A stretch of DNA of 64,000 nucleotides from Craterostigma plantagineum (lineage: Eukaryota; Streptophyta; Magnoliopsida; Lamiales; Linderniaceae). Of the stretch, positions 25,991 through 38,988 are shown piece by piece (within the stretch, counting starts at the first letter, position 1; each line of letters starts with the position of its first letter). The position numbers and the translations under genes were made by a program. The stretch is taken from the NCBI GenBank assembly GCA_027422505.1, contig JAPQWV010000017.1, positions 21,267,501 through 21,331,500 on the forward strand. Reading direction: 5' to 3'. The notes under the pieces were generated by a model that saw only the letters and a program-made list of their open reading frames with translations, searched no databases and was not told where the DNA came from.

Positions 25991-26446
25991 GTACATTTCA
26001 AGGATCACTCTTTATTTTATTATTATAATATAAAGAACTACTATATATTAATAAGCTGACCTCAACATTAACACCACTAAATACAGGTTGGACCAACAAC
26101 ATTAACATTACAATTATATCTTTTTGCCAATTACTAGTTATTATTATGAAACGCTAAACTAGAAATGAGCAATTTGAACAGACTTCACTTAGCCAACTGC
26201 AAGGGAAAATTTTCAAAAAATACTCTTTGCTTAATTAAAAGGCAAGCGACCATTCCGTGTCGCATTAAAAAATCTACATATGTTGCAAACACCCGGAAAA
26301 GTCATCATTGCTTCAGAGGATGCTTTTTTTTTTTTTATCGAGCTTTAAATATCTCATACATATTGTAGTTATTGTCTTTTCGATTAAACACTATAAATCC
26401 CAGCAGAGGAACATCTAGTAATTACATAAAAAGAAAATATAAATAA
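25991..26446. promoter_or_regulatory. Laccase-2 promoter region
   Basis: AT-rich. A TATA-like ctataaatc at about 26389-26397 starts the block shared with the laccase-1 promoter, about 55 bases before the ATG. Confidence 0.6.
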
Positions 26447-28896
26447 ATGTCACTCATACAAAACTTCTGCATATACTTTATATTCATTTTAACGTTGAAT
26501 AATTCTCGAGCATCGGAAGGTAGCTATCGTCGCTATCGCTTCGTGGTGAGAGTTACATTATAACTCATAATACCGATTTACATATAGATTTATTAATCAT
26601 GCCAAATTCCACTTAAAAACATCTGGAAAAATCATCCCTCTATTTGCAGGTGGAAGAAAGGTCATACACAAGATTATGCGAAACCAAAAAGATTCTTACA
26701 GTTAACGGAGAATTCCCAGGCCCCGCAATCGAAGTACATCAAGGAGAGACAATCTTCGTCGATGTTTTTAACGAAGGGAGAGACAACATAACAATACATT
26801 GGTACGAGGATACCACGACTCAATAATATAACTATGTAGTACATATATTATGTTATGTTGTCTAATTTCTTTGTAAGAACAAGAAACAATAATAAACGTT
26901 GTGCAAGGCATGGAGTGGCGCAGCCAAGAAACCCGTGGTCAGACGGGCCCGCATATATAACCCAATGCCCAATACAGCCCGGCAATAGGTTTCGACAAAA
27001 GGTCATATTTTCCGAGGAGATAGGCACGCTTTGGTGGCACGCTCATAGCGATTGGCAACGAGCAACTGTTCACGGCCCTATCATCATCTACCCAAGACCG
27101 GCCGATACTTACCCGTTCCCTAAGCCCGCCGCAGAAATCACTATTATCTTAGGTACATTTTTTTAATCAGAATTATAACATCTGTAGGCTTGTTACGATC
27201 AATACTTCGATATGAAAAATATATTAGGGGAGTGGTGGATCGAAGACGTCGAAAGAGTGCTAGAGGAGTTTGTCGAGTCGGGAGACGTACCAAGGGATTC
27301 TGACGCATATACGATAAACGGTCAACCTGGGGACCTCTACAGATGTTCGAGTCGCGGTAATAAGAACTAAACCCTAGTTTTGAAAAAATTGTTCGAATCA
27401 GTCTTTCTCTATCCTAAACATGTACGTATGCGGATAGCTGCACTTCTACGTTAAGATTACTGACGGTATGGTTTTTTATGCTGAAAAGAAAAGGAAAAGT
27501 GTGACGGTACGCTGCTCGAAGCAACACGTACCGTTGTTGGATGCACTAACTTAGTCTTCCTTCCTCTTTAATTCTGCACACCAAACGCACTCTAATATTC
27601 CTGTCTCTATCATTCTCTAATACACATTTATAGATACCTTCAAGATGTGCGTGAGGCCGAAAGAAGCCTACCTCCTCCGAATAATCAACGCGGCCATGAA
27701 TGAAATCCACTTCTTCGGAATTTCCCGACACAAGCTGACCGTTGTGGGGGCCGACGCGGCGTACACCAAACCCTTGACCCGAGACTTCATAGTCGTCGCG
27801 CCCGGCCAAACCATCGACTGCATACTGATCGCCGACCAAAACCCTAACGATCGCTACTACGTCGCCGCGAAGCCCTTCGTCGACGCGCAAATTCCCTTCG
27901 ACAACACGACCGCCACGGGATTACTACAGTACGAAGGCGTAGAAGCGCACGAATCATCCTCGACGACTCATCAACTCCCTTCGTTTCCACCCTTCAACGA
28001 CACTCTATCGGCGTTCGAATTCTGCTATAGCTTGAGGAGCTTGAACTCCAATGCCCATCCGTGCAACGTCCCCTCGGAGATTGACGAGAGGATCGTTTCG
28101 AGCCTTTCGATCAATTTGCGACTGTGTTCTAATAAAAGCCAAACGTGCGAAGGGTCGAACGGGACCCGCCTAGCGGCCAGCATGAACAACGTGAGCTTCG
28201 TGCCTCCCAGCACCAGCATTCTCCAGGCGTATCTCTATCGGAAAAACGGAGTCTTTCGCGATAATTTTCCGAAATTTCCGCCTATAGCATTTGACTACAC
28301 CTCGGAAGGTGCATTCCCGTTCGAGCTTCAAGTCCCGAGGAGGGGAACCAAAGCGCTCGTCTTGAGGTACGGCACGAGCGTAGAGGTCATTTTTCAAAAC
28401 ACGAATTTGGTGGCGGGGCTTAGCCATCCCATGCACTTGCATGGGTATGGGTTCTATGTTGTCGGGTCGGGTTTTGGGAACTTCGACGAAAAGCGGGACC
28501 CGTCGGGCTACAACCTCGTCGATCCTCAGCATCGGAATACCATCGTTGTTCCCAGGGGCGGGTGGACTGCTATCAGATTCCGGGCTTATAATCCAGGTTA
28601 AGATAGACTCCCACTAATTTTAAAAGTTAGTCGTTTATTAGAACTTTGTTATAGTTTTGAAAGGTAGTCTTTTTACTGTTCCCAAAAAAATTGTCTTGGA
28701 TAATTCCAAATTTACACCTTTTATGAAATAAAAATAATTAGATTAAATGAGATAAATAATTAATTAAGGACAAGATACTCATTTCATTTTATTTCTTAAT
28801 ATGTGTGCAATTACCAACATCGTTCTTTTTAGAATAAGAGGTGGTAATTGATACGACAAATAATACTATCTATTTTGTAATTTTCATTTATGAAGA

Positions 28897-28981
<85 letters not shown>

Positions 28982-29113
28982 GGTGTGTGGTTCTTACATT
29001 GCCATCTTGAGCGTCACTTGACTTGGGGAATGGAGACGGTGGTGATCGTTAGAGACGGCGAAGGCCCAACTGAAAGAGTGCTTCCTCCGCCGATTGATAT
29101 GCCGCCGTGTTGA
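26447..29113 (+). CDS. Laccase (secreted multicopper oxidase) 2
   Basis: Encodes 572 residues in six exons: 26447-26545, 26650-26801, 26908-27152, 27228-27356, 27634-28596, 28983-29113. All borders are GT-AG and phases match laccase 1 exactly. Signal peptide in exon 1 ([12 protein letters not shown]). Copper-ligand blocks: HWHGVAQ across exons 2/3, [24 protein letters not shown] and [12 protein letters not shown]. Protein and exon sizes mark it as the tandem duplicate of laccase 1, with divergence concentrated in the middle domain (the region between SLRSLNS and NNVSFV) and in introns. Intron 5 contains a long ATT repeat that runs into the splice acceptor. Intron 4 holds a short MITE-like remnant near 27.55 kb. 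No disabling change seen; predicted apoplastic phenol oxidase. Confidence 0.95.
28899..28981. repeat. (ATT)n microsatellite abutting a splice acceptor
   Basis: About 27 uninterrupted TTA/ATT units end in ...ttattattag, the AG of which is the acceptor of the last laccase-2 exon at 28983. The repeat therefore replaces the usual polypyrimidine tract. Confidence 0.95.
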
Positions 29114-30343
29114 ATGTTACAGTGAGACAAGAAATGCGATTTTTTGTTTTTATTTAAGTGTCTATTATATACGGATATAAGTATGTCTTTGTTGCATCAT
29201 CGTGTAATGAAAACGGGAATGATTTAAGTGCGTGACGTGGAGATATACTGGGATTTATGAAGTCAATTTATGAAGGCTGATTCATGATTAAGCGTTCTTA
29301 ATTATTTGGTTGGGACATTTCCATGGTTTTGGTTTTGATCGTTGCTGATTACCTAACAAAGTCAAATTGTTGAATTTCTTCTTTACGATTCGCCTTATGT
29401 AATTATGATAATAGTATTAATATTGTGGTGGAGTTGTGTCTAACTGATGTTTTCGTTACGTAGGGGCGATAAGATAAGATAGTATCATTAAACAATAAAG
29501 TATAAAAACCTTATAAAAGACAATAGAAAAATACTACTATGGCATCTTTAGGGTTGGTGTGTGTATATTATATAATATAATATATAATCGTACCCTTTTG
29601 ACCTTACCAGACCATTATTCCATCATGTGAAGGTTCATGCGAACATGGTATTAATGCAACATGCATGAAGTGATTTTTGTAAGGTGCATGACAGATCATA
29701 ATATTTGTCGTTAATAACGAATTCGTAATTGAATTCAACGTAATAATTTCAAACGACTCACGCGTGGCGGCCCAAACGACCAACTTTCGTTATTAAAAAA
29801 TCTCAAAAAATTATGAATCTCATTGTCAATTACAATAAGCACGCATATCATGAACGAGAAGTATTACCAAAAAGACATATTTTAATGATGTTTTTTCCTT
29901 GCAAGAGACAGCTTTCTCTCTGACCTGTTAAACAAAGAACTTAGGATATCTTGTAGGACATACGCGATGGCTGCTGAAGAAAATGTCTGTTTTCTATTAA
30001 AATCAATTTCCGTGGACGGTGATATTCACTGGATTAGCCATCGAAACCATATTGTGACTTGGAAAAAAAATACTAGGTTTCTTTATCTAGTCTATATAAA
30101 TAAACGCTTAGTTAAAATAATTTAAACTAGCCGTCGAACACTGTTCATTCCAAGAAAGTTCACAAGCTCCATCTATCTATATATATACACATATATGTGT
30201 ATGCTAATATCACCGCTCCATCATTTGTACAAACAACAATCAAGCATATACAAAAAAAATATCATCTCATCCTACACAAATAGCAAAAAGATTTAAACAT
30301 TATTCTTCCCTCGCTCGCAGACTGAAAGAAAAAAGCTTCAAAA
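29114..30343. promoter_or_regulatory. Spacer and laccase-3 promoter
   Basis: AT-rich and non-coding. A good TATA box, tctatataaataa, lies at about 30091-30103, roughly 240 bases before the laccase-3 ATG, implying a 5' leader of about 200 bases. No shared block with the laccase-1/2 promoters was seen. Confidence 0.55.
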
Positions 30344-30698
30344 ATGAAGGCCTTCGTCTTCAGTTTTCTTGCCCTTATTCTCCTATGCATCATAGTGCCA
30401 GGGAATGCAGCAGTTCGTCGCCATAAGTTCGTGGTAAGATCATTACCAAAACATTACAACATATAGTTCTTGCCCTTCTTCTCTCTTTATTACATCAAAA
30501 AGTTAATTTATTTTTAACAATCTTTGACCATTTTCAGCTGCAAGAATCGTGGCACAGCCGACTTTGCACCAACAAATCCATGCTAACCATCAATGGTCAG
30601 TTCCCCGGCCCAACCATCTACGCCAGAAGAGGAGATTTAGTCATCATTGACGTTTACAACAATGCCAACCAAAACATCACCATTCACTGGTACATACT

Positions 30699-30736
<38 letters not shown>

Positions 30737-32850
30737 ATACAATAATGTAGACAAATTATTTAATAAATAATATTAATATAATCTATAGGCATGGAGTGAA
30801 GATGCCTAGGTACCCATGGTCAGACGGGCCCGAGTACGTGACCCAGTGCCCGATAAGCCCCGGGACAAAGTTTAGCCAGCGAGTGGTTCTTTCCGACGAA
30901 GAGGGAACTCTTTGGTGGCATGCACACAGCGAGTGGTCGAGGTCGTCCGTGTACGGCGCGCTCGTCATCTTACCTCCAAAGAATGCTCCCTACCCTTTCC
31001 CTAAGCCCCACGCCGAAGTTCCCATCATACTCGGTACGTCCCTACGACGACAACCCCCCCCCCCCCCCTTCTTATTACGTATATGAATGCAATAATATTT
31101 TAGCTGATCTGGGTAGCTGATGTTAGAAATTGAGGGCTTCAACCTAAAATTAGTTGGCAACAGACTAGGCGAAGTTGCTCCTTTGATCTATTAATTGAGT
31201 TGCGTGAGTTGAATTATTCGATGAGGGACGTTGGATGACCAATTTTCCTAAAAGCTTAAGCTACTAGTAGGGAATGTATATTTTTTATATATTATATTTC
31301 CAAAACGCCCCTTCACGTATATACCGTTTTTTATTTATAATTTAGTCTTAGACATGAACTTTCGTTAATGGATGTTCATGAGGATTCGCATCCAGATTTA
31401 TTTGGTCCCTGAGCTCTCATACTATACAATGTGGAATGACCAATTCACCTAAAGCTTATAGGGACAATATCATTTTTAAATCTTACATATTATAATTCTA
31501 ACATAGGATAAAATAAAAAATATCAACAGTTGACATTATTACGAAAAATGATGGCAGGAGAATGGTGGAACGCCAGCGTCCAGCAGGTGATGGAGGACTT
31601 CCTCGCAAACGGAGCCGACCCCATCAACTCAAACGCGTACCTAATCAACGGCCAGCCCGGCGACCTCTACCCGTGCTCGAGCCAGGACGCCTTCAGCCTA
31701 ACCGTCGACCAGGGAAAGACGTACATGCTCCGAATGGTCAACGCAGCGATGAACAACATACTCTTCTTCAAGGTCGCGGCCCACAACCTAACCGTCGTCG
31801 GCTCGGACGGGGCCTACACGAAGCCCTTCACCACCGACTACTTAGCCATCTCCCCGGGGCAAACCCTAGACGTCCTCCTCCATGCCGACCAGCCGCCCAG
31901 CCACTACTACATGGCCGCCAGGGCCTACGCCAGCGGCGGAAACTTCCAAACCACCACCACCACCGCCGCCGTGAGGTACTCCGGCGGGAACTACACCGCC
32001 CCGCCGTCGCCGGCCCGGCCCGTCCTCCCTCCCGTCAATGACACCGCATCGTCCGCGGGCTTCACCGCTAGGCTCAGGAGCCTGGCAAGTTCGGCCCGCC
32101 CGGTCGACGTGCCCTTAAACGTCACCAACAAATTCTTCTTCACGCTCTCCATAAATCTACGGCCTTGCCCCGTCAACACCCCGTGCGAGGGCCCGCTAGG
32201 GGAAAGGCTGTTGGCGAGCATCAACAACATAACGTTGATACTGCCTAAGAGGGACATGCTCCAAGCTTATTACAAGAGGATAAATGGGGTTTATGAGACG
32301 GATTTTCCGAGGAACCCTCCTTTTCCTTACAACTACACGCAGCAGTTCGTGCCTAGAGATTTATCGAGGCCTCAGAATGGGACGGAGGTGATAGTACTAA
32401 AGTACGATTCGACGGTGGAGATTGTGTTTCAAGGGACTAATACGGTGTCGGGGATCGATCATCCCATGCATTTGCATGGGTATAGCTTTTACGTCGTTGG
32501 GTCGGGATTTGGGAACTTCGATCCCGAGAAGGATCCTTTGAAGTATAACCTTGTCGATCCTCCGTTGATGGAGACCATCGCCGTGCCTAAGAGTGGATGG
32601 ACTGCAATCAGATTTAGGGCGAATAATCCAGGTAAGAATAGTATACATATATGATAGTATCATCTGTTATGTGATTTTTTTTTTTTGTGTGTGTGTAATG
32701 ATTTGATTAACCTTCGCAGGTGTTTGGTTCATGCACTGTCATTTCGAGCGCCACGTAAGCTGGGGAATGGGAATGGTGTTCATCGTGAACGACGGCAAAG
32801 GCCGCAATGAAAAGATGCTGCCGCCGCCGCCCGATATGCCTCGGTGTTGA
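30344..32850 (+). CDS. Laccase (secreted multicopper oxidase) 3
   Basis: Encodes 563 residues in five exons: 30344-30433, 30538-30689, 30789-31033, 31558-32631, 32720-32850; GT-AG borders, in phase. Signal peptide in exon 1 ([17 protein letters not shown]). Copper-ligand blocks: [18 protein letters not shown] across exons 2/3, [24 protein letters not shown] and [12 protein letters not shown]. It lacks the intron that splits exons 4 and 5 of laccases 1 and 2 (the coding sequence runs straight through [12 protein letters not shown]), and its exon 4 is GC-rich compared with its neighbours. It is clearly a more distant paralogue. Looks functional; substrate unknown. Confidence 0.95.
30701..30733. 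repeat. (TA)n microsatellite in laccase-3 intron 2
   Basis: A run of alternating TA lies just inside intron 2. A separate poly-C run sits in intron 3 near 31053-31068. Confidence 0.9.
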
Positions 32851-35031
32851 TTTTTCTATTTATTCATCAAACAGTCAATTGTAAGATAAATTTATACAAA
32901 AAGGGTGTTCCAAAAGTAGTCAAGACATAGGTGAAAGACTTCGTCTCGTTATGGCGAGACGGGTTCTCAGAATAATCGCAAAGTTTGTAATTTTTTTTAT
33001 TTCATTTGTATTTTTATTGAATATCTTTGTTTGTTAAAACTTACGCATTTCCATTCCATGGGAACTTATGTAATAGACATTCATTTGTTTCTGAATACAA
33101 TAAATAGGGTGCTACTAAGTACTATTGGCACCCATTTGGTGTGAAAAACATTGACAATTGTAAAAAAAAAAATGTTTTCTACATTGATTCAACAATAATA
33201 ATTGTAAGCATTAATTTATTAAATCTACTAATTAATACAATCACCGACGCTTTATTGATCCAATTTTCAATAATATTAATTAATTTATTTATATTTGAAG
33301 TTAAATTTACATTTTAACTTAAAAAAATTTACATTAGTTTATAAGCATTCTTGTCATATTATATATTTCATATTAACACACACAAGTAGATTTAAACAAA
33401 AAATAAAAAAAACCAAGATCAAGATCATGTTTTCGAATATTGACTTACAATTTTATACGTTTATTTAATAAATGTGAAGAACGATAATTTAATAGTTATA
33501 AAGGAGATAATCTAACTATGTGGAATGAATAATTCAATAAACAGCTACTACAATACAACGTCGATACTATCTACAAAGAATTAATAAATATGTAAAAGGA
33601 AAAATGATTTGTGGAGATATAACTATAATAAATAAAAAATAGATGAGTGAAATGATAAATTACTTTTAGCTATAGTTAAAAATTAATTTGTGAGGATATA
33701 ACAAAAATAATAAAAAAAAAATTAAAGGATTAAGTGTGGGCTGGGGGGGGGGGGGGGGGGTGGTGGTTTGTAATTCTATTCACACACCCTCTATTTACTA
33801 AATACACCCCTCTTTATTACCAAAGAAAATCAACCTAAATATAGATTGTTTTCAAGTTTTTTTAATGCTTTATTTTATCCTCTCTCATATTTATTATTCA
33901 GGAATTCTAGCGAAAATAATTACTATTTTTTTTTCAACCAATATTACTAACACTTGTCAAAATTATATAATTTTAAATTAAATTTAGTAAAGTATATAAG
34001 TGGATTTCGTATGTCATATGAATTATACTTATAATATCTACAATATACAAATATTATAATATTGAGTATTTAAATAAATTAACTTGTAAGTCTTTTTCAA
34101 GTTATAAGTTAATAAGATATTTTACGTTATATGATTAGTTTTTATTAATAAGTTATACTTTTAAATAAAGTGAAACAGTGTAGATTAATTTAAAATTAAA
34201 TTATTTAATGCGGCATGTTAATGAAAAATAAATTAATTAATAAAATTATTATTGTTGAATAATTACTGCACAAAACCGTTTATGGGACGGCTCATATGTA
34301 AAGTATTTTGTCATGTTGCACAATTTATGTAATGCATTTAATGTAATGGGGGTGTAAATAGCACTTTATATTCAATAGGGGGTGTGAATAGTAGGTGGGT
34401 TAGTTCGCACACCTTCAAAATAGAAAACGTCCTCAAATTTCCAGTTAATTAGTATTTGATCAAAGACATAATATTTAAAGCTGTAATTAATTGTGTGATA
34501 ATCATTAGGGGGTCTAAATAGAATCTAAGGTCTGCATAGAATTACCCTGATAAATATCAAATACTATCTAACTATTATATTAAGGATGAGAATAATAGAA
34601 GTAACTTTCCTCAATTTGTTGGTACGACAATCATCGTAATTATTATTTACTCTTAATTTTAAATTTATTCCAATTATAACTCCGAAAATCAATTTTTTAT
34701 ATACTCATAAATAACACAAAATTAAGCTTACTATTATAATTTTACCTGATAAAAATAACTTAAATCTAAGTCAATAGTATATAGTTATGTAACCAACCAC
34801 TGGAGTGTGTAGAAAATATTAGGTAATAATAGCTCGTCAAAAAGAGAACGAAATGATTCCATGACATGAGTTTTTTGGTACATTAAACGGCGGTTTTATT
34901 CAAAAAAACACGTAGGTAGCCATCGACGAGCTAAGGACAGCCCAGGAAGATAAATGACAAAGCATTACAAACGCAATCGAAACACAGAACAAATCAAGAA
35001 AACGACACACAGAGAGAAGGCACAAGATTCC
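32851..35031. other. AT-rich gene-free spacer
   Basis: No gene recognised. Contains a G-homopolymer near 33743-33760. Words such as 'gggtgtaaatag' and 'ggggtgtgaatagtag' around 34.35-34.4 kb echo the complement of 'ctattcacacaccc' at 33.77 kb and hint at a MITE-like structure of about 0.7 kb that I could not delimit. Confidence 0.4.
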
Positions 35032-37315
35032 TCATGCAAAGGTCCCATCGATTTCCACGACCTCATAACCCTTTTCGATCGAAGCCTTAACCGCGTCGAT
35101 CAAAAGCTGAGTCTTCCTAGTAACAATCGCCCACTTCTTCTCCGGCAACTCACCTCCATACTTAACCCTCCCAACGAGCCTCGAAAACTCCTCGACCATG
35201 AGAGCCTCTTGAGGAAGCTTCCCCTCCTCGAGGCTCACCAAATGGTCCGTAGGCTTCGGGTCCCACCCTAAATCAAGTTCCTTGAAGGCCGACTTCGTAG
35301 TGGTCCAAAACGGAGCATTTCCCTCGTCGAATGGGATCACAAAGTCGTCCACGTGGAGGGTCCCGTGGGTCCCGACCACGGTTAGGTCCATGGTGAGGTT
35401 CGACAAGAAAGAGCACCGAAAGGTGGCGGTTACGCCTCCGCCGGCGTTGTTGTTGTCTTCCCAGTGTAAAAAGGCGCCGCAGTCGACGATGACTCCGTGG
35501 GCGTTGAAGGTCGTCCCGCGGAGGGCTTGGACGGTGTTCGGGAGTTTGTAGTCAGTTGCCCAGAGGATGGCTCGGATGCAGTACCAACCGACGTCTCCGA
35601 GTGCTCCGAGGGCGTCGAGGTCGGGCTTCACGCGTATGTTGTTCTCGAGGAAGCGTTGGTTCCCGAGGAATCCGAACGTGCTGTTGATCTGCATGAGAGA
35701 TGCATCTCAACAGTGGCGGAGGCAGAAAACTTTCCTAGTGGGGTTCAGTCTAATTGGACATCATACCCTATATTTTTGAAAAATTTCACTGGGGTCCCTA
35801 TAGTGTAATTTGTGTTCAATTTTACCCAAAACTTAATGTCCCCAAGTTAGTACTAATAAGAAATTCCAGTGGAGTCCAATGACCCCGGACCTCATGTGGC
35901 TCCGTCATTGCAGCTCAATATCAATTTTGTAAAAATTGCTAGACGAAAGTTAGATGGTATATTTGTTTTTTATTTTCGTTTTATATGCTAATATATAAAA
36001 GTATAGGTATATCATAGTCACCCATCTAAATAAATAATGTCAATTTTAATAATGTTTTTTTTTTTTGTACTTGGAAATTATTAAAAAAAAATTGAAACTA
36101 ACTAATTGGCCGCCTAGACAATTTATGTCGCATGACGCATAGCGCACCGCCTAGGCTTAGTTTTACAACCGAGTTCAATATCCATTAATGTTTATTTTTG
36201 TTGAATGTTTATTTCACCTAAACTTGAAGGAGTGTATAATATTTTAATTTTACATATTATATTATTACAAAAAGTCTCTCACGTCTACGTTGATTTTCTT
36301 CTTATCTGGCCATATCTTATACTCCCTCCGTCCCATAAGTTTATGGACATTTGGGTATTGGCACGGGAATTAAGAAACTGAATATTTTAATAATAAATTG
36401 TGTTGGAAAGGTAAAAAAGTGTATGTTTTGGCACGTCTTTTGATGATATTTAATATTATTATATTGATTGTTTGTGATAGTTTTTTTCCTAAAAAAAGGA
36501 AATGTACAAAAGATGTGGGACGCCCGATTTAGTAAAATGTACAAAAACTTTTGGGACGGAGGGAGTAATTTTTATTTGAGGATTGTCGTGAAGATTCATA
36601 TCCTACCTCAAAGTCGGGGCTCTAATTACCAAATAATCATTTATTTGAGAAAACATTCAACTTGAAGGAATGGTATTATATTTCATTTTATAAACTTAAA
36701 TTATATATATTATATATCAAAACGAATTACAATCTAATTGCTTATCCAGTCCTAAAACACTACAAAAGCCCTTCTCAGCAACTCTCAACACTCGTGGAAA
36801 GAAAAAACCAAAATATGAGTGTAAGAAACGAAAAGACATACGGATTTAACTTGTCCGAAGGCGTTAGCATCTGCCAAGAAAGCCCTCATCTTTTCCGTAC
36901 GAGGATGGTGCATCCACATCGTGGCATCCATAATCTGCAGCCCATTCGACTCAAACTCTCTGAGAATCTCATCAAGCTCGCCGACGTTCAGCGCCACTGG
37001 CTTCTCCAACAGCAGGTGCTTCTTCTTCCTCGAGGCCAAGACGGCCCACTTGAGGTGTAAACTCGTCGGCAGAGGAAGGTACACGGCGTCGACGTTTGGG
37101 TCGTCCAGGACGCCCTCGTAGGATCCGTACGCCTTGACAGTCGTGGGGAAGTCGTTGACCCTCGCAAAGGCGGCGGCTTTCTCCGACGAACGGCTGCCGA
37201 CGGCGACTATGGTGGAGGAAGAGGAGAGGAGTATGGCGCGGGAGACTTTGCGGGCGATTTGGGCGCAGCCCACGATGCCGAATCTGATTGTCGGTGGTGG
37301 TGGGTTTTGGCTCAT
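35032..37315 (-). CDS. GFO/IDH/MocA-family NAD(P)-dependent oxidoreductase
   Basis: Two exons on the minus strand (37315-36842 and 35688-35032) join in phase at VKS-INSTFGF, giving 376 residues, about the size of the plant At4g09670-type oxidoreductases. The N-terminal Rossmann fold begins RFGIVGCAQIARKV (glycine-rich dinucleotide loop), followed by VAVGSRS, DAVYLPLPTSLH and the family motif LLEKPVAL at about residue 105. Exon 2 carries the C-terminal substrate domain (VKPDLDALGALGDVGWYCIRA; GTLHVDDFVIPF). The donor is GTATGT and the acceptor ATGCAG. The 1.15-kb intron contains a Stowaway MITE. No membrane or signal segment, so probably cytosolic. Substrate is unknown; relatives act on sugars or similar diols. 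No defect seen. Confidence 0.93.
36322..36565. mobile_element. Stowaway (Tc1/mariner) MITE in the oxidoreductase intron
   Basis: Terminal inverted repeats CTCCCTCCGTCCCA at each end (36322; complement ending 36565), flanked by TA dinucleotides (36320-36321, 36566-36567). It is 244 bases long, non-coding, and lies wholly in the single intron. Confidence 0.95.
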
Positions 37316-38652
37316 GGTGAGTGGTGGGTTTTGGCCGTCGATTGATTTTTATCTTTTTTGGCCCTTTTTCTATGTTTTAGGAGTGAGCGTTGCTTGTGTG
37401 TGAAATCTGAACTGTGAGGTGCGTAATGAATGATTGTATTATCTACTGTGTCTTAGAATGTAATAACCAGGTCGGATTGTGTCATACTCGGGTTCAACCC
37501 TGACCTGACGTGTCTTAAACTGGTTGAAATATTGAACCCTAACTCGACTTGCTTTAACCAAATATAAAACATTAACCAGCCAACCAGTTTAAAATTTAGA
37601 AAAGAAAGAAAAATAACATTGTAACCAAACTAATTAAGTAAAACAATAGAGAAAGAAAGCAGTTTTTTTTTTCCAAAAATCAGCAACAATTACAATTCCA
37701 ACTGAGACAACTCATATAATTAAATAAAAGAAGTTTATTTTAATTATGTTAAGTGTTTTTAATAATTTATATTTTCGTGTTAAATGGGATGACAAACGGT
37801 TTGATTTCGGGTTGGGTTGATTTCGTGTTGAAAATTCGGACCCTAACCTGACCACTTAATATTCAGGCCGGGTTCGGATTTACCTATTTACTTTAACAGG
37901 TCGAAAATACTAAATCAAATCTGATATTTTCGGGTGCGGTTCGTGTTGGGTTGGCGGGTCGGGTTTGTTCTTAGCATCCCTACTTAAAACCCGACCCGAG
38001 AAACGTACAAGCGGGTCCGCCCCCATATTGAGTGAGGAGACAAATGCCAGTTAACTTTGTTGCGACTTACCAGGTGCGTTTAGATATCGATTGTCATAAT
38101 GATTGGACATACAATTTTTAGAAGTATTTGAAAAGAAAATTTAGGGTGCGTGTTTTGGTTTATATATAAATTGCAGATTAACCGCCTTTTTATGTCTGAT
38201 AAAAATATTAGGTGAAGTTGCATATTCAAGACTAATTAATATCGGCAGGACAGGAATTTGACTTATGATTATATAGGATAAAATAGGGGAAAAAGTATTA
38301 GATTTGCTTATGAAATGTAATAATTAACAAAGGTCGATTTTTATTGTATTTAGATGACTTACATGTGCATGTCTGTCGTTAAAGAAAAAGAGGCGATTTA
38401 ATACGAACGTGAATGTGTTCCTGCGCGAACACAAATGGCGTCCGAATCATATTACCGAACAAATATAAATGCACCGTCAATAGAAAACCTAATTTATAGA
38501 GACATCAAACAAAAATATTGTCGTTTGGCGTAGCACGACGAGATATACTGGCATATCTATAAATAAAGCTACTCATAATGCTCGTTTTCTTCCATACTTA
38601 CATAGAAATCATTAAAGGACTTTAGATATTGAGAGAGAGTGAGAGATAGACA
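37316..38652. other. Spacer between the oxidoreductase and SABATH genes
   Basis: Divergent intergenic region. 37.45-38.0 kb holds gggttcggg/cgggttgggtt-type words common in decayed plant repeats. No gene and no defined element. Confidence 0.4.
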
Positions 38653-38747
38653 ATGGAAGTTTCTCAAGTGCTTCACATGAATGGCGGCCTGGGAAAGACC
38701 AGCTATGCAAGCAATTCTTTAATGCAGGTACATATGTATGTGTAAAT

Positions 38748-38988
38748 TGTTGAAATTAATGTTTTATTTGGTAGAAATATTAGATGGGCTTTTATCTCTA
38801 TTTGTTTTGTCTAAGCCCATTTAGTTATTTAGGTATTTTGTACTAAAACACCTATTATGGATGGAAGGAACATGTGAACTTGAACAGAGGAAAAAAACGG
38901 CTGCAACACCTCTCTTCTTCATGTCACTGTTCGATCAATAAAAATAGACAAACATAAAATAGTATATTATTGGATGTTAAGGCCAACA
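38748..38988 (+). repeat. 5' LTR of Copia A
   Basis: Pairs with 42197-42437; about 97 percent identical by eye. Target duplication TAAAT immediately outside. Confidence 0.95.

Noticed and set aside
32940..32970. Short inverted word (gtctcgttatggcgagac) after laccase 3 as a terminator
   Set aside because: A seven-base hairpin in a plant 3' region has no terminator meaning; polyadenylation site could not be assigned.
34954..35808. Plus-strand frames opposite the oxidoreductase
   Set aside because: Antisense shadows of exon 2 of the oxidoreductase gene.
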